This document shows positions 7,057 to 8,760 of a DNA stretch of 8,760 nucleotides, in pieces; the first letter of the stretch is position 1; each line of letters begins with the position of its first letter. Source of the stretch: Bacteroidota bacterium. Its GTDB lineage: Bacteria > Bacteroidota > Bacteroidia > Bacteroidales > Bacteroidaceae. The notes below the pieces were generated by a model. It ran no database searches. It was not told the origin of the DNA and saw only the letters and a program-made list of their open reading frames with translations. The position numbers and the translations under genes are program-made. The stretch is from positions 1 through 8,760 of the forward strand of contig JAEZKJ010000032.1 of NCBI GenBank assembly GCA_023415545.1, given 5' to 3'.

Positions 7057-7074
7057 AAACATTAAGTAATGTTT
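7057..7074. promoter_or_regulatory. Perfect 18-bp dyad, probable operator for hcp
   Basis: AAACATTA-AG-TAATGTTT is a perfect inverted repeat with 8-bp arms around a 2-bp centre, in the 136-bp divergent region between the helicase and hcp. Its edge is 44 bp from the hcp ATG at 7119. No good Bacteroidetes -33/-7 pair is seen for hcp on the plus strand, as expected for an activator-dependent promoter. If the dyad is centred at -41.5, transcription would start near 7107. CRP/FNR-family regulators (HcpR in anaerobes, including Bacteroidetes) are known to control hcp, so such a protein is the best candidate. The regulator itself is not in this window. Confidence 0.55.
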
Positions 7075-7118
7075 ATTGTTCTTACTCTATATATATAATA
7101 ATTAAAATCCTTATAGAT

Positions 7119-8760
7119 ATGGAGATGTTTTGTTATCAATGTCAGGAAACTGCCTATAATGAGGGCTGTATGAAAAAAGGAGTATGTGGAAAAGAGGCCG
7201 ATACTTCTGCTTTAATGGATTTACTCCTTTATATTACAAGAGGCGTTGCTATAATCAACAAGCAGTTGAGAGACAAAGGAGAAGCTAATATAGAAGCTGA
7301 TAGATTTATACTCGATGCTCTGTTTTGCACTATAACGAATGCTAATTTTGATAATGAATCTCTTCGTAAAAGAATTGAAAAAGCCTTTGAATTAAGAGAT
7401 CGATTATGTGGCACGGCTAAGAAAAGAGGTATTGAGATTCCGGAATTTGAAGAGATTATGTTCTACAGCAATCCTGAGAAATATTTGGAATATAAAGCAA
7501 TTACTTCACCATTATCGGAAGAAAATAATGATGTACGTGGTTTAAAACAATTAGCTCTTTTCGGCGCAAAAGGTTCTGCTGCTTATGCTTATCATGCTCT
7601 TAATTTAGGTTTTGAGGATGAAAGTGTATACGTTATGTTAGAAAATACTTTAAAAGAAATATCTCGTAAAGATGCTGATAAAGATGAACTTACTTCACTT
7701 GTACTTAGTGTTGGAGAGTGTGCTTTGAAAGCTATGATGTTACTTGATAAAGCTAATACTAAAAGATATGGACATCCTGAAATTACTGAAGTTGAACTTG
7801 GAGTAAGAGATAAACCCGGTATCTTGATAAGTGGACACGATCTTCATGACCTCGAGATGTTACTTGAACAGAGTAAAGATAAAGGTATTGATATATATAC
7901 TCATTGCGAAATGCTTCCTGCTCAATATTATCCTTTCTTTAAAAAGTATCCACACTTTGCAGGTAATTATGGCAATTCATGGTGGCAACAAAGAGATGAA
8001 TTTGAATCATTCAATGGTCCAATTTTATTTACTAGTAATTGTATTGTTCCTCCTTTAAAAAATTCTTCATATCTAAATAGAATATACACTACAGGTTCTG
8101 CAGGCTATCCCGGTGCACACTATATAGAGCCAGGAAAGGATGGAAAACCAATAGATTTTTCACATATAATTTCACATGCACAAAAATGTGAACCTCCTAA
8201 AGCCATTGAAAATGGTAAAATTGTTGGAGGATTTGCTCATCATCAAGTAATTCATATGGCTGATAAAATAGTAGAGGCTGTAAAGTCAGGAGCTATAAAG
8301 AAATTTGTTGTGATGGCGGGATGTGATGGTAGGATGAAGAGTAGAGAGTATTATACGGAATTTGCTAAAGCATTGCCAAAAGATTGTGTAATACTTACTG
8401 CAGGATGTGCTAAATATAGGTACAATAAGCTTGGATTAGGTGATATAAATGGTATTCCAAGAGTGTTGGATGCTGGACAATGTAATGATAGTTTTTCTCT
8501 TATCGTTATTGCTTCTGCCCTTCGAGATGCTTTAGGATTGAAGAGTGTTAATGATCTTCCTATAGTTTATAATATAGCCTGGTATGAACAAAAGGCAGTG
8601 GCTGTACTTCTTGCATTGTTGTCTGTAGGAGTTAAAAATATAAATGTAGGACCTACATTACCTGCTTTCTTTACTCCAAATATATTGACTTTGTTGAAAG
8701 AGCATTTTAATATTGGTACTATTTCAAATGTTGAAAACGATATTAGTAAGATGATTTGTT
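7119..8760 (+). CDS. hcp: Hybrid cluster protein (hydroxylamine/NO reductase), class I, 3' end cut by window
   Basis: Iron-sulfur enzyme of nitrosative stress defence; the family reduces NO to N2O and, in vitro, hydroxylamine to ammonia. 547 codons are present with no stop before the window edge. Family proteins are about 550 aa, so only a few residues should be missing. The N-terminal cluster motif is Cys5-x2-Cys8-x8-Cys17-x5-Cys23, the class I spacing of anaerobes, unlike the longer E. coli spacing. All hybrid-cluster ligands known from the Desulfovibrio vulgaris structure are found with identical spacing: His240, Glu264, Cys308, Cys402 (the persulfide Cys, MAGCDGR), Cys430 (TAGCAKY), Cys455 (DAGQCND) and Glu490, plus Lys492. 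The protein is cytosolic, with no signal peptide. The start is the ATG at 7119; the ATG at 7125 is an alternative giving the family-typical MFCYQC N-terminus. No hcr reductase is seen upstream. A probable operator lies just upstream. Confidence 0.95.
   Translation, partial: MEMFCYQCQETAYNEGCMKKGVCGKEADTSALMDLLLYITRGVAIINKQLRDKGEANIEADRFILDALFCTITNANFDNESLRKRIEKAFELRDRLCGTAKKRGIEIPEFEEIMFYSNPEKYLEYKAITSPLSEENNDVRGLKQLALFGAKGSAAYAYHALNLGFEDESVYVMLENTLKEISRKDADKDELTSLVLSVGECALKAMMLLDKANTKRYGHPEITEVELGVRDKPGILISGHDLHDLEMLLEQSKDKGIDIYTHCEMLPAQYYPFFKKYPHFAGNYGNSWWQQRDEFESFNGPILFTSNCIVPPLKNSSYLNRIYTTGSAGYPGAHYIEPGKDGKPIDFSHIISHAQKCEPPKAIENGKIVGGFAHHQVIHMADKIVEAVKSGAIKKFVVMAGCDGRMKSREYYTEFAKALPKDCVILTAGCAKYRYNKLGLGDINGIPRVLDAGQCNDSFSLIVIASALRDALGLKSVNDLPIVYNIAWYEQKAVAVLLALLSVGVKNINVGPTLPAFFTPNILTLLKEHFNIGTISNVENDISKMIC

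Noticed and set aside
7229..7414. Minus-strand frame of 61 codons inside hcp
   Set aside because: It is fully antisense to the conserved N-terminal part of hcp, with no promoter or family signature.
7831..8058. Plus-strand frame of 75 codons inside hcp
   Set aside because: It is a shifted frame over the region that encodes hybrid cluster ligands His240, Glu264 and Cys308 in the true frame.
8700..8760. Possible truncation or pseudogene status of hcp because no stop codon is seen
   Set aside because: The frame is open to the last base and the residues near the edge match the normal end of the family. The window boundary, not a mutation, explains the missing stop.
1..8760. CRISPR arrays, tRNA/rRNA genes, insertion sequences or phage genes
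   Set aside because: No regularly spaced repeats, cloverleaf-like segments, transposase motifs or terminal inverted repeats were seen. Nearly all the sequence is explained by five well-known protein families.

Overview
This window looks like chromosomal DNA of an obligately or facultatively anaerobic member of the Bacteroidales, probably a low-GC Bacteroides/Dysgonomonas-type lineage. The reasons are: AT-rich DNA; genes without clear Shine-Dalgarno sequences; matches to the Bacteroidetes sigma factor promoter (TTTG about 20 bp before TAnnTTTG); a secreted GH51 arabinofuranosidase; the serC-serA-DUF1015 gene order; and a class I hybrid cluster protein typical of anaerobes. The species cannot be fixed from the sequence alone.

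Layout. Positions 71-2041 (+) encode an exported GH51 alpha-L-arabinofuranosidase, followed by a strong intrinsic terminator. A second terminator, reading the other way, closes a minus-strand operon of three genes running from 5474 down to 2212: serC (phosphoserine aminotransferase), serA (short phosphoglycerate dehydrogenase) and a DUF1015 protein, with gaps of only 17 and 6 nt. A near-perfect Bacteroidetes promoter lies just upstream of serC. Upstream of that, on the same strand, is a DEAD-box RNA helicase with a DbpA-type RNA-binding C-terminus (5651-6982). It is divergent from an hcp gene (hybrid cluster protein, 7119 onward, +) that runs off the right edge a few codons before its expected end.

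How the genes work together. SerA and SerC catalyse the first two steps of serine synthesis, from 3-phosphoglycerate to 3-phosphohydroxypyruvate to O-phosphoserine. No serB phosphatase gene is present, and the third operon position is taken by DUF1015, whose DGHHR motif recalls the ParB/Srx fold. The helicase/hcp intergenic region (136 bp) carries a perfect 18-bp dyad, AAACATTA-AG-TAATGTTT, placed as expected for an activator of hcp.

Most of the window is ordinary housekeeping and accessory metabolism. I see no mobile element, CRISPR array, rRNA, tRNA or clearly new system. The points most worth following are the hcp operator, the role of DUF1015, and the non-canonical SerA active site. No gene-free stretch exceeds 180 bp.
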